DNA of 64,000 nucleotides from Molossus alvarezi (taxonomy: Eukaryota > Chordata > Mammalia > Chiroptera > Molossidae). The DNA lies in contig CM073899.1 of the NCBI GenBank assembly GCA_037176705.1, positions 2,914,001 through 2,978,000 of the forward strand, in the 5' to 3' direction. Of this stretch, positions 11,307-22,212 are shown in pieces. The notes beneath the pieces are model-generated. The model saw nothing but the letters and a program-made list of their open reading frames with translations, was not told the DNA's origin and did no database searches. Each line of letters opens with the position of its first letter. Positions within the stretch are counted from its first letter, which is position 1. A program made the translations under genes and the position numbers.

Positions 11307-13075
11307 GGTGAGCCCCGGGGCTGCCGGGTGAGCCCCGGGGCTGCCGGGTGAGCCCCCGGGACTGCTGGTGAGGCCCCCGGGACTGCTGGGTGAGCCCCCG
11401 GGACTGCTGGGTGAGCCCCGGGACTGCTGGTGAGCCCCGGGACTGCTGCTGAGCCCCCGGGACTGCTGGGTGAGGCCCCGGGACTGCTGGTGAGCCCCCG
11501 GGACTGCTGGGTGAGCCCTGGGACTGCTGGTGAGGCCCCGAGACTGCTGGGTGAGCCCCGGGACTGCTGGTGAGGCCCCGGGACTGCTGGGTGAGGCCCC
11601 GGGACTGCTGGTGAGCCCCCGGGACTGCTGGTGAGCCCCGGGACTGCTGGTGAGGCCCCGGGACTGCTGGTGAGGCCCCGGGACTGCTGGGTGAGCCTCG
11701 GGACTGCTGGTGAGCCCCCGGGACTGCTGGTGAGGCCCCGGGACTGCTGGGTGAGCCCCGGGACTGCTGGGTGAGCCCCCGGGACTGCTGGTGAGCCCCC
11801 GGGACTGCTGGTGAGGCCCCAGGACTGCTGGTGAGGCCCGGGACTGCTGGTGAGCCCCGGGACTGCTGGTGAGGCCCCGGGACTGCTGGGTGAGCCCCGG
11901 GACTGCTGGTGAGCCCCGGAACTGCTGGGTGAGCCCCGGGACTGCTGGTGAGCCCCGGGACTGCTGGGTGAGCCCCGGGACTGCTGGTGAGGCCCCAGGA
12001 CTGCTGGTGAGGCCCCGGGACTGCTGGTGAGGCCCCAGGACTGCTGGGTGAGCCCCCGGGACTGCTGGTGAGGCCCCGGGACTGCTGGGTGAGCCCCGGG
12101 ACTGCTGGTGAGCCCCGGAACTGCTGGGTGAGCCCCGGGACTGCTGGTGAGCCCCGGGACTGCTGGTGAGCCCCGGGACTGCTGGGTGAGCCCCGGGACT
12201 GCTGGTGAGGCCCCAGGACTGCTGGTGAGGCCCCGGGACTGCTGGTGAGGCCCCGGGACTGCTGGGTGAGCCCCCGGGACTGCTGGTGAGGCCCCGGGAC
12301 TGCTGGTGAGCCCCCGGGACTGCTGGTGAGCCCCCGGGACTGCTGGTGAGCCCCGGGACTGCTGGTGAGGCCCCGGGACTGCTGGTGAGGCCCCGGGACT
12401 GCTGGGTGAGGCCCGGGACTGCTGGTGAGCCCCGGGACTGCTGGTGAGCCCCCGGGACTGCTGGTGAGCCCCCGGGACTGCTGGTGAGGCCCCGGGACTG
12501 CTGGTGAGGCCTCGGGACTGCTGGTGAGCCCCCGGGACTGCTGGTGAGGCCCCGGGACTGCTGGTGAGGCCCCGGGACTGCTGGGTGAGCCTTGGGACTG
12601 CTGGGTGAGCCCCGGGACTGCTGGGTGAGCCCCGGGACTGCTGGGTGAGCCCCGGGACTGCTGGTGAGCCCCGGGACTGCTGGGTGAGCCCCAGGACTGC
12701 TGGTGAGGCCCCGGGACTGCTGGGTGAGCCCCGGGACTGCTGGTGAGGCCCCGGGACTGCTGGTGAGGCCCCGGGACTGTTGGGTGACCCCCGGGACTGC
12801 TGGTGAGGCCCCGGGACTGCTGGGTGAGCCCCGGGACTGCTGGGTGAGCCCCGGGACTGCTGGTGAGGCCCAGGGACTGCTGGTGAGGCCCCGGGACTGC
12901 GGGTGAGCCCCGGGACTGCTGGTGAGGCCCCGGGACTGCTGGGTGAGCCCCGGGACTGCTGGTGAGGCCCCGGGACTGCTGGGTGAGCCCCGGGACTGCT
13001 GGTGAGGCCCCGGGACTGCTGGTGAGGCCCCGGGACTGCTGGGTGAGCCCCCGGGACTGCGGGTGAGGCCCCGGG
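11307..13075 (+). repeat. 1.77-kb GC-rich minisatellite, ~88 units of 19-21 bp
   Basis: This is a tandem array of GGTGAGCCCCGGGACTGCT and close variants (GGTGAGG.., extra C in the C run, GGGTGAG..). Units are 19, 20 or 21 bp and about 88 fit in the array. Each carries a palindromic CCCGGG with a CpG and a GGTGAG hexamer matching the core of a 5' splice site. The first two units read GGGGCTGCC. Frames stay open across much of the array on both strands (up to 619 residues of Pro/Ser/Gly on minus) only because stop codons do not occur in the unit. There is no sign of a gene. Confidence 0.97.
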
Positions 13076-13880
13076 CAGCTCTAACGTCCAGCGGAGGAGC
13101 AGTCAGCTGTGCAAGGCCCTGCATGACTTAGCAAGTTCTCCACTGTAATGCATTCAAAACACTTCCTCTTTTCCCTCTGTTCTACTTCATTCTATTAAAA
13201 CAAGAATTGCACTGAATTCTTGCCTCTGTGGCTGGATATGGGGGAGACTCACTCACCATTTGAAAACACCTGAAGGAATTCGGGTTTTCTCCATAACCAA
13301 CAATAAAGGGGATTACTACTAGTATTTAGTAGTCAGAGGTCAGGGATGTTGCTAAACATCTTTCTGTGGATGAAAAATATCCTCTAAAAGGTCCACTGTA
13401 TCATTTTTGAGAAATACTCTGATGGCGCATGCCTCTGAAATGTGAGGAAAATAGCAGTAAAAGGAGTTCTCTTCTAAATAGGATTTTTCCTTTCCTGGTT
13501 TATGCCTCTGAGCCCAGCTGTCCTGTTGAGATCCTGTCCATTTGTGAAGGCTCAGCCCAGATCTCATGTCCTCTCTGAAGTCACTTGGAGACCTCTCACT
13601 CAGAGGTCTTTCTCCTCCTCGCCGGCCCTGCGCCATCTCTCTCTGGGACTCAAGCTTGAATAAGCCCCAGGCATGTCGGCCACTCAAGGAAAGGGTCACT
13701 CCTGTCTCCACGTCTGTTCTCCACAGAGGGCCTTGCTAATGGTCAAGGAATATGGCTTTCACTTCGTTTTGCTTTATCTATATTAAACAGACGCGGCTAT
13801 AGAGAATCAGATGATGAATAATGGAGTGAAAATCCTCACCCACAAAAGCAGCGTGGGGCCTGTGCTGCTCCAGAGAAGCA
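13076..13880. other. Gene-free DNA
   Basis: Apparently unique sequence between two minisatellites. The 119-residue minus frame at 13352-13711 has no recognisable domain and I regard it as chance. Confidence 0.45.
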
Positions 13881-14068
13881 GCCTGCGCGCCGTGCCCGGG
13901 TCCTGTGTGGCTAGTTCCCATCTGGAGCCTGCGTGCCCTGCAGGCCCCTGTGTGGCTAGTTCCCATCTGGAGCCTGCGCGCCCTGCAGGCCCCTATGTAG
14001 CTAGTTCCCGTCTGGAACCTGCGTGCCGTGCCCGGCCCCTGTGTGGCTAGTTCACACTGGGAGCCTCC
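13881..14068 (+). repeat. Minisatellite, about four 45-bp units
   Basis: Units run tgtgtggctagttcccatct / ggagcctgcgtgccctgcag / gcccc and repeat with 45-bp spacing from about 13904. A partial first unit begins near 13881 and a decayed last one ends near 14068. Since 45 is divisible by three, a frame reading (C)VASSHLEPACPAGP persists by chance. Confidence 0.88.
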
Positions 14069-14224
14069 TGATGGTGGGATGCAGGATCACATCCTTCAGA
14101 GCCTCTGCTGTGGGGTATGTCTTGGAGAAAGTTCCATAGACAGACTACCTGATGGCAGTAAAGATTTTTCTAGAAATAAAGGTAGCTTGCAGGGCTCCTC
14201 TTTAAAAATTAAAAACTATGTGAC

Positions 14225-14441
14225 TGCCCAGCCGGTGTGACTCAGTGGCTGAGCATTGACCCTGCACCAAGAGGTCACTGGTTTGATTCCGGGTCAGGGC
14301 ACATGCCCAGGTTGTGGGCCCGATCCCCAGTAGGGGGCGTGCAGGAGGTGGCCAGTTGATATTCTCTCTCATCAATGTTTCCATCTCTCTCTCCTTTTCC
14401 CTTCTTCTCTCTCTAAAATCAATAAAGAAAAAAAAATTTAT
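14225..14441 (+). mobile_element. Ves SINE, standard class
   Basis: Full-length sense copy: gcccagccggtgtgactcag head, gatccccagtagggggc, (TC)n, aatcaataaag, A tail. Flanked by TATGTGAC at 14217-14224 and 14442-14449. Confidence 0.92.
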
Positions 14442-14449
14442 TATGTGAC

Positions 14450-14845
14450 CAGCAACCTACCAGTTAACTAAAACAAGACCAGGTGTCATTGGCCCACTGT
14501 CCTGGTTTGACCCAATAATGGAATCACAGGGTCCTTCAGCCTCATGGTTGCTTTGTGAAAAGCAGTGTCCGAGCCTTCCCAGATGTCGGTGGGAATAGCA
14601 ACTGTGGCCAACATCATTTCTAAGACTTATCTTGAATAACTACGTGCTATTTCATATTTTCAACTCATCCCCAAGAGACGAATATTTCCTTTGAGTTATA
14701 ATTTGAAAAATGACTTGCTATTAAAGATTTAATAAGAGAATAAAATTGTTTCTCTGAGTACACTAATTTATTTCAAATGAGATTACTTAGGATTGAAGAT
14801 AATGAGACTATTTTAAAATTTAAGTTAGTGTGATGATTTACACAA
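14450..14845. other. Gene-free AT-rich DNA
   Basis: I see nothing recognisable. It leads into an ancient L1 3' UTR. Confidence 0.4.
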
Positions 14846-14849
14846 GTTT

Positions 14850-15845
14850 TCATTATTTTTTATTGAGATATAATTAACATAAAACATTATATTAGTTTCA
14901 GGTGTGCAACATAATGCTTTGTTGCCTGTGTGTGTTATGAAATGATCACCACCATAAGTCTAGTTAACATCCATCACCGCACATCACTACAAAGTATTTT
15001 TTCTTGTGATGAGAACCTCTTGGCTTTGCTCTCAGGATACAGTATCATTGGTTGTGGTCACCATCCGTCCATATATCACATTCCCAGCACTTACTGGATT
15101 TATAATTGGAAGTTTGTGTGTTTTAACCCCCTTCACCCATTTTCCTCACCCTGCCAGTCACCAGTCTGTTCTTCATACCCATGAACTTGTGTTTCTGTTT
15201 TGTTTTGTTTTCAGACTTTACATCCAGGGTGTGGCAAAAGTAGGTTTATAGTTGAAAATGTGGAATACATATTTTCCTGGGATATTGTTGACAATACAAT
15301 AATTAATAAATAATAACACAAAAACAAAGTCTGTGTTTTACATACAACAATTTTTTTTCTCTAACTTATTTTACTGAGAATAATACCCTCCAGGTTTATT
15401 CACGTTGTCCAAGATAGTGAGATTTCCCTCTATTTGTGGCTGAATAATATTCCTGTGTGTGTGTGCGTGTCCATTTGTGTTTAATTCATTCATCCGTCTA
15501 TGGACACTTAGGTGCTTCCATACTTTAGCTATTGTAAATAATTCTGTGATAACATGTGGCTGCATATATATTTTCCAGTAAATCTTTTGCTTTTTCTGGA
15601 TCAATACCCAGGACTGGAACCGTGGTGTCACACAGTAGCTCTATTTTAAATAAGTCTTTGAGGACCATCCATGAGTGTTTTCCGTAGTGGCTGCCCTGGC
15701 TTATAATCCCATTAGCAGCTGCAAGGGTTCCGTTTCTCCACAGTGTTGCCGACACATCATTTCTTGTCTTGTTGATCGCAGCCATCTGACAGGTGTGGGA
15801 TGAGGTGTCGCTGTGGTTCTGATTTGCATTTCCCAGATGACTTAG
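14850..15845 (-). mobile_element. Ancient L1 (L1MA-like) 3' portion
   Basis: Antisense L1 3' UTR (ttattgagatataattaacat, tttcaggtgtgcaacata, aatgatcaccaccataagtc) runs into the ORF2 C-terminal region (attcattcatccgtctatggacac, tattgtaaataattctgtgat, gccatctgacaggtgtggg). It is much more diverged than copies A and B, so it is old. A foreign AT-rich block (about 15225-15345) interrupts it. Confidence 0.75.
15225..15345. mobile_element. Possible mariner-derived MITE inserted in the old L1
   Basis: ccagggtgtggcaaaagtag begins a block absent from L1 and resembles the terminus of small mammalian mariner-type elements. The core is AT-rich (aataattaataaataataac). I could not find a convincing inverted partner at the other end, so this is tentative. 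Confidence 0.3.
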
Positions 15846-16264
15846 TGGTATGTTTATTACTGATGGATAATGGACCTAGAAAAACAGAGCAAAAGAAATA
15901 GAGACTTTGGCTACATATGACGGCAGCAAGATGACCCTCTTCTATGGAAGACCTAAAAAAGGAAAAGAGTTCAATTAGCCGTACTGCCTGTTTCATTCTG
16001 AATTGGGTCGCTCTGAAATAGTCAGGGACCGCTGGCGAACATCTGTTATGTAAGCCCTTGAGAGAGAGCATCGCTTTCCCGACCTCAGACAGCTGCACCG
16101 GGTCTGGAACCCTGTGTGTGTTTGCGTGCTGTGTGGGTGTATATCCAGGTGCTCACTCTTTTTTCTTTCCCGCTAGAGTGTGAATGTCCCAAGTACAGGA
16201 AGTCCAGTTATATTTCTTCTTGAGTCTTTGGGTTGCACAGCCACTTTGAAAATCAGTCTGGTAG
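15846..16264. other. Gene-free DNA
   Basis: I see no gene. Weak L2-like or L1M-like phrases near 16160-16260 are too short to call. Confidence 0.35.
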
Positions 16265-16345
16265 TCCTGGCCCAGTAGCTCAGCTGGTTGGAGTGTTGTC
16301 CATAAGCCATGGTTGTGGGTTCAATCCCCAGTCAGGATATATACA
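16265..16345 (+). mobile_element. tRNA-derived SINE fragment (old Ves-like head)
   Basis: gtcctggcccagtagctcag ... ggttgtgggttcaatcccca carries A-box and B-box (GGTTCAATCCC) sequence of a tRNA-derived SINE. The tail is missing. It differs from the other Ves copies and may be an older subfamily. Confidence 0.65.
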
Positions 16346-16967
16346 AGAACATGAAGTTATGAGGGTGAAGTGGCCACCACAATCCATTTTTTAAATTATC
16401 TGACTTTCTGTTCATTTTACTGACGTGCCTTTGGGAATATGATATTAGGTAAACATATTCAAATGCATTCTGGATCAGAAAGTGCTGGGTAAGTGGAAAA
16501 TAAAAGGTGGCATTTCTGGGCACTTGCTTTGATAGGAGAGCAGCCTGTGCGTAAGCTGTCTGCACAACAGATGCACAGAACTTCTCGCCCTGCAACATCA
16601 GAGCTGAACGCCCAAATTACATTTGTATGATCAGGAAACACTTCAACCGGCCAGGGCCTGCGTCCCAGGCGTGTTGGAGTAGAGAAGCACCAGCAGTCTC
16701 CGGGAGCCTTACGGAACCCCAGACACCAGGGTTTGCTGGAATGTGTCCCTCTGGGCACAGACAGGACATGATGGGTGATTTACTGTCAAAGTTCCTGTTC
16801 TCAGGAGAATCTTCAGAGCAGTGGAGGTGCAGACAGGGAAGCCTTTTACCAGACTTGCAGCATCTGGGGCAGAGAAGAGGTGGGCCCATGAGCCCAGGAG
16901 CCCTCCAGTGCCCGTCCTCGCTCTCTGATACTGGGCAGCCCTCCACCCTGTTCCTCTCCTGCGGACT
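16346..16967. other. Gene-free DNA
   Basis: Apparently unique sequence. Frames here are extensions of the minisatellite frames that follow. Confidence 0.4.
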
Positions 16968-17373
16968 AGGACTGGCCAAGGGGCATGCAGCCAGCTCTGG
17001 TGGAGGGTGAGATGGGCATCCTGGGCAAAGGCTGCAGACTGGCCAGTGGACATGCAGTGGGCTCTGGTGGAGGGTGAGATGGGCACCCCAGGACAAGGCT
17101 GAGGACTGGCCAAGGGGCATGCAGTGGGCTCTGGTGGAGGGTGAGATGGGCACCCCAGGACAAGGCTGAGGACTGGCCCAGTGGGCATACAGCCAGCTCT
17201 GGTGGAGGGTGAGATGGGCACCCCAGGACAAGGCTGAGGACTGGCCAAGGGGCATGCAGTGGGCTCTGGTGGAGGGTGAGATGGGCACCCCAGGACAAGG
17301 CTGAGGACTGGCCCAGTGGGCATACAGCCAGCTCTGGTGGAGGGTGAGATGGGCACCCCAGGACAAGGCTGTG
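16968..17373 (+). repeat. Minisatellite, six 67/68-bp units with 135-bp dimer structure
   Basis: Units contain gactggcc..gcatgca/aca..ctctggtggagggtgagatg..gacaaggctgag. The last four alternate strictly between an A type (ccaaggggcatgcagtggg, 67 bp) and a B type (cccagtgggcatacagccag, 67-68 bp). The blocks 17104-17238 and 17239-17373 are therefore near-identical 135-bp dimers. The first two units are more diverged. The 215-249 residue minus frames are by-products. Confidence 0.93.
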
Positions 17374-18035
17374 CAACAGCACAGGACAGGTGTGCTCAGC
17401 CCGTCTCGGAGGAGCCCGGGCGGTCAGACGCCCAGTGTCCGCTGCTGGTGTTCAGCCACCCCGGTTTCGTGTCTCCAGCGCCCAAGCGCGAGTGGTGACT
17501 CTGGCAGTCCATCACCTGCACAGAAGCTGAGCAGTGCTACGAGTGTATCACTAGTTGTCGCTGCTAATCTCCCACTATGTCTAGTGGATAACTTGAACTT
17601 CATCACTTCATCATACTCTGCAGGTGTAGGAAAGAAGCAGGGTGGGTACGGTTCGGTACTGTCCACTGTTTCAGCCCCCACTGGGGTCCTGGAGCGGGTC
17701 CGCGGACAAGCCAGACTGTCCCATGGCTGCTCCAGGTGGCGGACTCCCTGCGCCCGCCATTCACCACGCACGCGCTTGAGGACGCGACCTTCGGCCACAG
17801 AGAACTTAGTGCTGACATCCCGCCGCAGACAGGAGGGTGTGGGCAAACACACGGTCTGAATGCAGAAACAGCTTATTCTGGGGAAAATGAAACCTTAATT
17901 TATAAGTTTCTGAAATTGGATCCATTTGCAAAACTGGTTCTCTTGATGAGGCATGTTAATAACCCATGTGGATGTAACTTCCACCAGCCTAACATCAATT
18001 ATGATATTAGCTATAATATCGATTGCTTACGATAA
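17374..18035. other. Gene-free DNA, moderately GC-rich
   Basis: CpG-bearing sequence around 17400-17830 with overlapping frames on both strands (142 and 171 residues). They shadow each other and show no domain. No CpG island can be asserted without a count. Confidence 0.4.
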
Positions 18036-18039
18036 ACCA

Positions 18040-18215
18040 GGCTGAGCATCATCTCAGTTTCCACGGCAACCCTATCCATTATGGAGCGGTGAGGATCACT
18101 GTCGAGGTAAGGAAGTGGCAGTGATTTCCTGGTTAATAAGTTGTCCATGGCAAGTGATGGGACTAGAATATATATCCAGAGCTGCCTCCCGAGACCAGGC
18201 CTACCGACTATGACA
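18040..18215 (-). repeat. MIR SINE remnant
   Basis: atggagcggtgaggatcact..aaggaagtggcagtgatttcc..gatgggactagaat..cagagctgcctcccgagacc follows the antisense MIR consensus (gaggaaactgaggctcagag..aagtggcagagc..). Diverged. Confidence 0.5.
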
Positions 18216-18219
18216 CATC

Positions 18220-18955
18220 TCAAAGCATTTTATAGTCATTAGTCTAATAATCCAGAAATAAGAAAGATATGAAATCTGACCTTATTTAAAAAGTTTCTGA
18301 TGTATCTATCCATTGAATTATGACTGTAATGATATCACTTTAAAATTTATATCATTAGCCAAAGCCAACTGCTGAACTAATAGACCCGATTATAAGTAAT
18401 GACAGAAAACATCAGAAAGCTTTCTGTGTTCCTTCTGTTGGCGTGGTGGGTGGACAGGTGCCCTGGCACCTGTCCTCCATCCAGTCGTCCAGGGACTCGG
18501 GCAGGTGAGCCTGTCACCTGCCTATGAAAGGAAGCAGTTTGGGATAGGCCTGCCATGGACCATCAGCCTTGCTGGGGAGCCCCCCAAAAGAAAGAAAGGT
18601 GAACAGGTAGAATCTGTTTATAAGCAGGTTGTTCAAAGACCGGTCTCTGGGAAAACACTACACTGCTGATATTTGATTGCTTGTTTGTTTTAATATATGG
18701 AACTTTCCAGGTCAGACCAGGATTGCATACAAATTTATTAATTTAAGGGGCATACCTCACTTGGAAATGTCATGTAGATTACATAAAATGGAATTATACA
18801 AAGGAAATGTGTCCCGGAAAAAAGCTCTCTTTTGTGTAAGTGGTGACTCTATTTATCTCTTAAAATCTCGGGTTCAGTCTAGATAAGCGTGAGTCCTAGT
18901 TGGCCTGAAGTCTATCCCCTGCTTTGCACACACCTAATATTAGTTATTACTGTTT
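18220..18955. other. Gene-free DNA
   Basis: AT-rich, apparently unique. Contains a short imperfect repetition around tggacaggtgccctggcacc at 18450-18480. Confidence 0.4.
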
Positions 18956-18964
18956 TCATGTATT

Positions 18965-19190
18965 CAGCATTCATCATTTCAGCAAATATTTATTGAAACC
19001 CTGTCAATTCTTCATTGGCCAGTGGGCTACTCAGCAGTTGGCTTTAGAGTACGAAGGCAATTGGAGGAGCAACTATTGATCTAATAAAGACAAAATGTAC
19101 ACTCTCTTGAGAGCTAGGAAGGAACGTGTTCAGTGGACAGAGGGGGTCTGATCCAATTTGGAAAATAAAGCAAGTCTGAGACCCTCCAGG
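18965..19190 (-). repeat. L2 LINE remnant
   Basis: tcatcatttcagcaaatatttattgaaacc is the antisense of the L2 3' end (..aataaatgtttgttgaatga). The following bases keep the broad L2 order. Old and non-coding. Confidence 0.5.
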
Positions 19191-19270
19191 GCAAAAGATG
19201 CTCATTAGAATTTTATTTCATTTTCTATTTTCTGACAGTAGTAATGCTTATAATCTAAATAAAATAAAAG

Positions 19271-19486
19271 GTGCCTGGTCGATGTGGCTCAGTGGTTGAG
19301 CATCGACCCTGCACCAAGAGGTCCCTGGTTCGATTCCTAGTCAGGGCACATGCCCAGGTTGTGGGCCTGATCCCCAGTGGGGGGTGTGCAGGAGGCGGCC
19401 AATCCATGTTCTCTCTCATGGGTGATTCTCTCTCCCTCTCCCTTCCTCTCTCTCCAAAATCAACAAAGAAAAAACATTAAAATAAC
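19271..19486 (+). mobile_element. Ves SINE, standard class
   Basis: Full-length sense copy flanked by identical TAAAATAAAAG (19260-19270 and 19487-19497). Confidence 0.93.
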
Positions 19487-19497
19487 TAAAATAAAAG

Positions 19498-20105
19498 CCA
19501 AAGATAACCTGTGTTTTCACCAGGAAGTCCATACAGCTTCTCTTACAGATCTGCTATTGTAACTTCTTAAGAAAAGTAGGACATTTTTGATCCAGGGAGA
19601 TTTTCCTTTGGGTTCCGCTGACATGTCGCAAGTGAATCGCTAACCCCAGAGGCTTATTTTATATTTTTAGGATGCTATTAGTAGTTGGGATACTAAGGAT
19701 CCATTTTTATTCCTTTAATAACCTCCTAATTATAGATTCATTTTCCTTTCATTTCAGCCTTTGTACTAATGATAAAAGTGAGCAGCCATTTCTCTCCAAT
19801 AACTTTGATGCTAAAAGCAGTGATGTAGATACCTTGGCTCCTTGGGAGGAAATGGGTTTGGATGCGCAGGGAAGCTGTGTGGCTAAGGGCCCGGTCACTG
19901 CAAGCCGCTGACAGTTGTCGGTACAGGAGCTGGTCTCAAGCGGGGACACAGTACAGAACCAAGCGCTTTGACCCGGATTTCCAAGGTGTGCTCAGGAAGC
20001 GATGAGCTTGCCACGAGCTCAAGGGAGAAAAGCCCTAAGACTCTGGGGTTACATGGCAAGTTCACTGGAGGCAAAGGAGAAAGGAAACCAAGGAATGAAT
20101 ACAAC
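19498..20105. other. Gene-free DNA
   Basis: Apparently unique. No gene or repeat recognised. Confidence 0.4.
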
Positions 20106-20107
20106 AG

Positions 20108-20298
20108 GGGTTGAGCGTCGTCCCAGGGACTGAGACGTCCCGGTTCGATTCCTGTCAGGGCCCAGGCCCAGGCTGTGGGCTCCATCCCCAGTGGGGGGCG
20201 TGCAGGAGGCGGCCAGCCGATGTTCTCTCTCATCGATGTTTCCATCTCTCTCTCCCTTCCTTTCTCTCTAAGAAAATCAATAAAAATATGTATTTTTT
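20108..20298 (+). mobile_element. Ves SINE, standard class, slightly 5'-truncated
   Basis: ggttgagcgtcgtcccaggg starts inside the A-box region. The B box, ccccagtggggggcgtgcag, (TC)n and aatcaataaaaat follow. A hairpin-tailed Ves is inserted in its A-rich tail. Confidence 0.88.
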
Positions 20299-20310
20299 AA
20301 AACGGAGTAA

Positions 20311-20568
20311 TGCCCTGGCCGGTTTGTCTCAGTGGTTAGAGCGTCGGCCTGTGGTCCAGAGAGACCCGGGTTCGGTTCCCACTAAGGGCAGGTACCTCGG
20401 TTGCAGTTTGTCCCCGGCCCTGGTTGGGTTGTATGGGTGGCAGCCACTCGATGTGTCCCTTTCACATCGATGCTTCTCTCTCTCTCTCTCTCCCCCTTCC
20501 ACTCTATCTGAACAAAATATCGAAAAATGTCCTCGGGTGAGGATAAAAAATAAATAAATAAAAATTAA
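20311..20568 (+). mobile_element. Ves SINE, hairpin-tailed class
   Basis: Full-length: gccctggccggtttgtctca head, (TC)n, then GTCCTCGGGTGAGGAT and an A-rich tail. Target duplication AAAACGGAGTAA (20299-20310) / AAAACGAAGTAA (20569-20580), one mismatch. It sits in the tail of the preceding Ves copy. Confidence 0.93.
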
Positions 20569-20580
20569 AAAACGAAGTAA

Positions 20581-21188
20581 TAAAGATTTAGCTAAAAAAA
20601 TATTTACAGTAATTCTTTTCCCACTGCTTTTTTATACTAATTATGTATATGACTCATTATGTACATACTAAATATATAATTGTATACGTATTTGAAATGA
20701 AATTTTCTAGTTCTTCAAAATGTGTCATCAGAGTTGGAATTCTCCATCCAAACTGGAGGCCACTTTTAAGGCCACTAAGAGCCAGTTCTGGGAATTTAAA
20801 ACAAATTGATATTTTTAAAATTGTAATATCTTTTTCAGTTATCTATTTCTCAATTATCTTTATATCTAATATAGCATTTTCATTTATTTAAATAATTAGA
20901 ACTGAATATTAAGGATAATTATTTACAAATATTAAAGGTTTTTTAGGCCAAAGTAGTCATATTCTGACGGGATACTTTGTGCTCACAGACGGAGGTAATG
21001 GTCCTCCTCTTACAGAGACAGCGGTGCCCCCATCACACATGGAATGTTCCTGAGTGAGCCACTAGTCTAGTTAGACACCCAACATCTCTCACTCTGCGCT
21101 CTGCATGCAGAGAGAGGACGTGTCTCAATTTGCCTAATTTTTAATGATTCTCTGAAATACATTCCTTGTAAAAGGCTTTATGAGGTTG
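20581..21188. other. Gene-free AT-rich DNA
   Basis: I see nothing recognisable. Confidence 0.4.
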
Positions 21189-21199
21189 CAAAACACAGT

Positions 21200-21268
21200 G
21201 TTTTTTTATCCTCACCTGAGGACATTTTTCCATTTTTTATTCAATTAGAGTGGGAGGGAGGGAGGGAT

Positions 21269-21331
<63 letters not shown>

Positions 21332-21507
21332 TCAATGTGAAAGAGACACATGGAGTGGCTGCCACCCGCACGACCCAACTGGGGGGGTTGGCCGGGGACA
21401 AACTGCAACCAAGGTACGTGCCCTACATGCCCTTGGCGGGAACTGAACCCATGTCTCTCTGGACCGCAGGCCAACGCTCTAACCACTGAACAAAACTGGC
21501 CAGGGCT
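21200..21507 (-). mobile_element. Ves SINE, hairpin-tailed class, with expanded (GA)n
   Basis: Antisense copy flanked by CAAAACACAGT (21189-21199) and CAAAACACA (21508-21516). The hairpin CCTCAGGTGAGG is intact. The internal pyrimidine tract has expanded to about 28 AG dinucleotides at 21270-21328. Confidence 0.92.
21270..21328. repeat. (AG)n microsatellite
   Basis: Nearly pure AG run inside a Ves SINE. It is an expansion of the element's own polypyrimidine tract. Confidence 0.95.
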
Positions 21508-21703
21508 CAAAACACAATTTGTCTTCACTTAGAACATAAATGTGCAGATTGTTCTGACTTCTACCGTGTGTGCCCCTCAGGGGGCAGGATCTGTGCACCC
21601 CTCAAAGGGAGGAGACGGGCGTGAGATCTACGTGAATGAGCAGATCACCCTCGTTGCAGAACTGACTTGCGTAGACTATCAGAGTTATTACAGGGAGCGC
21701 CTC

Positions 21704-21952
21704 TGCCTTGGTCGGTTTTGCTCAGCGGTTAGAGTGTCGGCCTGCGGTCCAAAGAGACCTGGGTTCGGTTCCTGCTAAGGGCATGTACCTCCGTTGCAGT
21801 TTGTCCCAAGCCCTGGTTGGGTCATGCAGGTGGCAGCCACTCGATGTGTCCCTTTCATGTCAATGTTTCTCTCTCTTTCTTCCTCTCTCTCCCTCCCGCT
21901 CTATCTGAATAAAAATTAGAAAAATGTCCTCGGGTGAGGATAAAAAAAAAAA
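21704..21952 (+). mobile_element. Ves SINE, hairpin-tailed class
   Basis: Full-length copy with perfect target duplication GGGAGCGCCTC (21693-21703 and 21953-21963) and terminal GTCCTCGGGTGAGGAT. Confidence 0.95.
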
Positions 21953-22212
21953 GGGAGCGCCTCCTATTGTCCAGATCAGATTCTTGTGTCCTATTTTAAG
22001 TCATGAACCAAACTACTCATCAAGTCTGTAGCATGCTTTGCGGGCTGACTTAGATATTCTTATTTCTCGCCCTCATTTCCCTTGCAATGCACATGCGTCT
22101 GTGGGGCTTTCTGTCTGTGGAAAATCTCCTTACAGCAGGTGATTGTTAATTTCTCTTATTTTGTTGTTTTTTTTTTGAGGGGTATTTGTTGAAATCTAAA
22201 CAGGGATTAATA

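Noticed and set aside
11307..13075. Immunoglobulin switch region
   Set aside because: The array lacks the GAGCT/GGGGT pentamer pattern, and no constant-region exon is nearby.
11265..13124. 619-residue minus-strand open frame rich in Pro/Ser/Gly
   Set aside because: It lies exactly on the minisatellite. The unit simply lacks stop codons, and there is no start context, domain or composition change at its ends.
16617..17382. Several 138-249 residue minus-strand frames
   Set aside because: Three overlapping frames are open at once over a tandem repeat, so they are repeat artefacts.
20311..20400. tRNA genes at Ves heads
   Set aside because: A- and B-box-like sequence is present, but the acceptor stem is not formed and each is fused to a SINE body and tail.
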